Made by a program: the position numbers and the translations under genes
The notes under the pieces: model-generated
Seen by the model: the letters and a program-made list of their open reading frames with translations, nothing else
Databases searched by the model: none
What the model was told of the DNA's origin: nothing
Assembly (NCBI GenBank): GCA_963731585.1
Contig: CAVSWC010000003.1
Location: 744,001-808,000, forward strand
Source of the DNA: CANKHA01 sp963731585
Lineage (GTDB): Bacteria > Pseudomonadota > Alphaproteobacteria > Rhizobiales > Xanthobacteraceae
DNA length: 64,000 nucleotides
Direction: 5' to 3'
In this document: positions 63,753 through 64,000 of the stretch, one piece after another
Position numbering within the stretch: position 1 is the stretch's first letter
Layout: each line of letters begins with the position of its first letter

Positions 63753-64000
63753 CTAGGTCCCCAGCAGCTTGCTTACCACCTTGGCGGTGTAATCCACCAT
63801 CGGGATCACACGGGCATAGTTCAGCCGCGTCGGCCCGATCACCCCGATGACGCCGACGATGCGGCCCGCCGCGTCGCGATAGGGCGAGATGACGGTGGAG
63901 GATCCCGAGAGCGAGAACAGGTTGTTTTCGGAGCCGATGAAGATGCGCACGCCGTCGGCTTGTTCCGCGCGGCCGAGCAGATCGGCCACGCCGCGCTTGG
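63753..64000 (-). CDS. hrcA: Heat-inducible transcription repressor HrcA (C-terminal part; 5' end outside window)
   Basis: This is the C-terminal region of HrcA, the repressor that binds CIRCE and responds to GroE. The frame is open at the window edge and ends at 63753. Visible motifs are VRIFIGSENNLFSLSGSS (core dimer domain), VISPYRDAAGRIVGVIGVIG and GPTRLNYARVIPMVDYTAKV, which is the invariant HrcA ending. The gene lies 72 bp upstream of grpE on the same strand. Confidence 0.95.
   Translation of the reverse strand, partial: KRGVADLLGRAEQADGVRIFIGSENNLFSLSGSSTVISPYRDAAGRIVGVIGVIGPTRLNYARVIPMVDYTAKVVSKLLGT

Overview
This 64 kb window is GC-rich DNA from an alphaproteobacterium of the Rhizobiales (Hyphomicrobiales), most likely a relative of Xanthobacteraceae or Nitrobacteraceae such as Bradyrhizobium or Pseudolabrys. 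The evidence is the chromosomal gene order (infC-rpmI-rplT-pheS-membrane gene-pheT; pmtA-dnaJ-dnaK-grpE-hrcA), a PmtA-type phospholipid methyltransferase, EcfG-type stress promoters, an alphaproteobacterial RpoH promoter before dnaK, many tripartite-tricarboxylate (TctC) binding proteins and REP-like intergenic hairpins. Identification is from protein motifs only; no database search was run.

Layout. 1-529: ribonuclease D fragment. 727-10711: a secreted repeat-fold protein, then a divergent catabolic locus (UbiD decarboxylase, alpha/beta hydrolase and a MetE-like zinc methyltransferase on the minus strand; a molybdenum hydroxylase large subunit, a leaderless NMT1-type binding protein and a TctC protein on the plus strand). 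10808-16386: a general-stress cluster (FAD/Rieske oxidoreductase, DUF892 ferritin-like protein, zinc alcohol dehydrogenase, two SDRs), with three GGAAC-N16/17-(C/T)GTT promoters. 16951-21947: a PotD/Fbp-type ABC transporter (fused permease, binding protein, ATPase) followed by an FAH-family hydrolase. 21944-29378: a carboxylic-acid module (HpcH/HpaI aldolase, TctA, TctB, TctC, LysR regulator, isocitrate-lyase-family enzyme, malonyl-CoA decarboxylase). It is flanked by a 305-bp direct repeat of the FAH gene 3' end. 29789-32249: small secreted proteins and a metallo-hydrolase. 32719-37114: tRNA-Leu(CAG), an NDUFA9-like protein, uppP, a GST and queG.

37360-39852 holds three tandem copies of a unit of roughly 0.85 kb, each encoding a cysteine-containing secreted protein of unknown function behind a nearly identical leader. 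A fourth, divergent copy lies at 29789-30282. This is the strongest candidate for something undescribed.

39933-47638: a two-subunit TPP enzyme, a hydrolase, infC (ATT start), rpmI, rplT, pheS and pheT. 47768-54243: an amine oxidase, a permuted NlpC/P60 protein, an EI24 protein, nth, DUF2244, an Ada-like protein and gpmA. 54408-64000: gpmI, dapB, DUF1330, pyrF, an FMN reductase, pmtA, dnaJ, dnaK, grpE and the hrcA 3' end.

Quality note. About fifty single-base indels, mostly one-base insertions, break reading frames, including essential genes (pheS, pheT, dapB, uppP, grpE, dnaJ). These look like sequencing or assembly errors. Such genes are annotated as one CDS spanning the breaks, with approximate break positions given.
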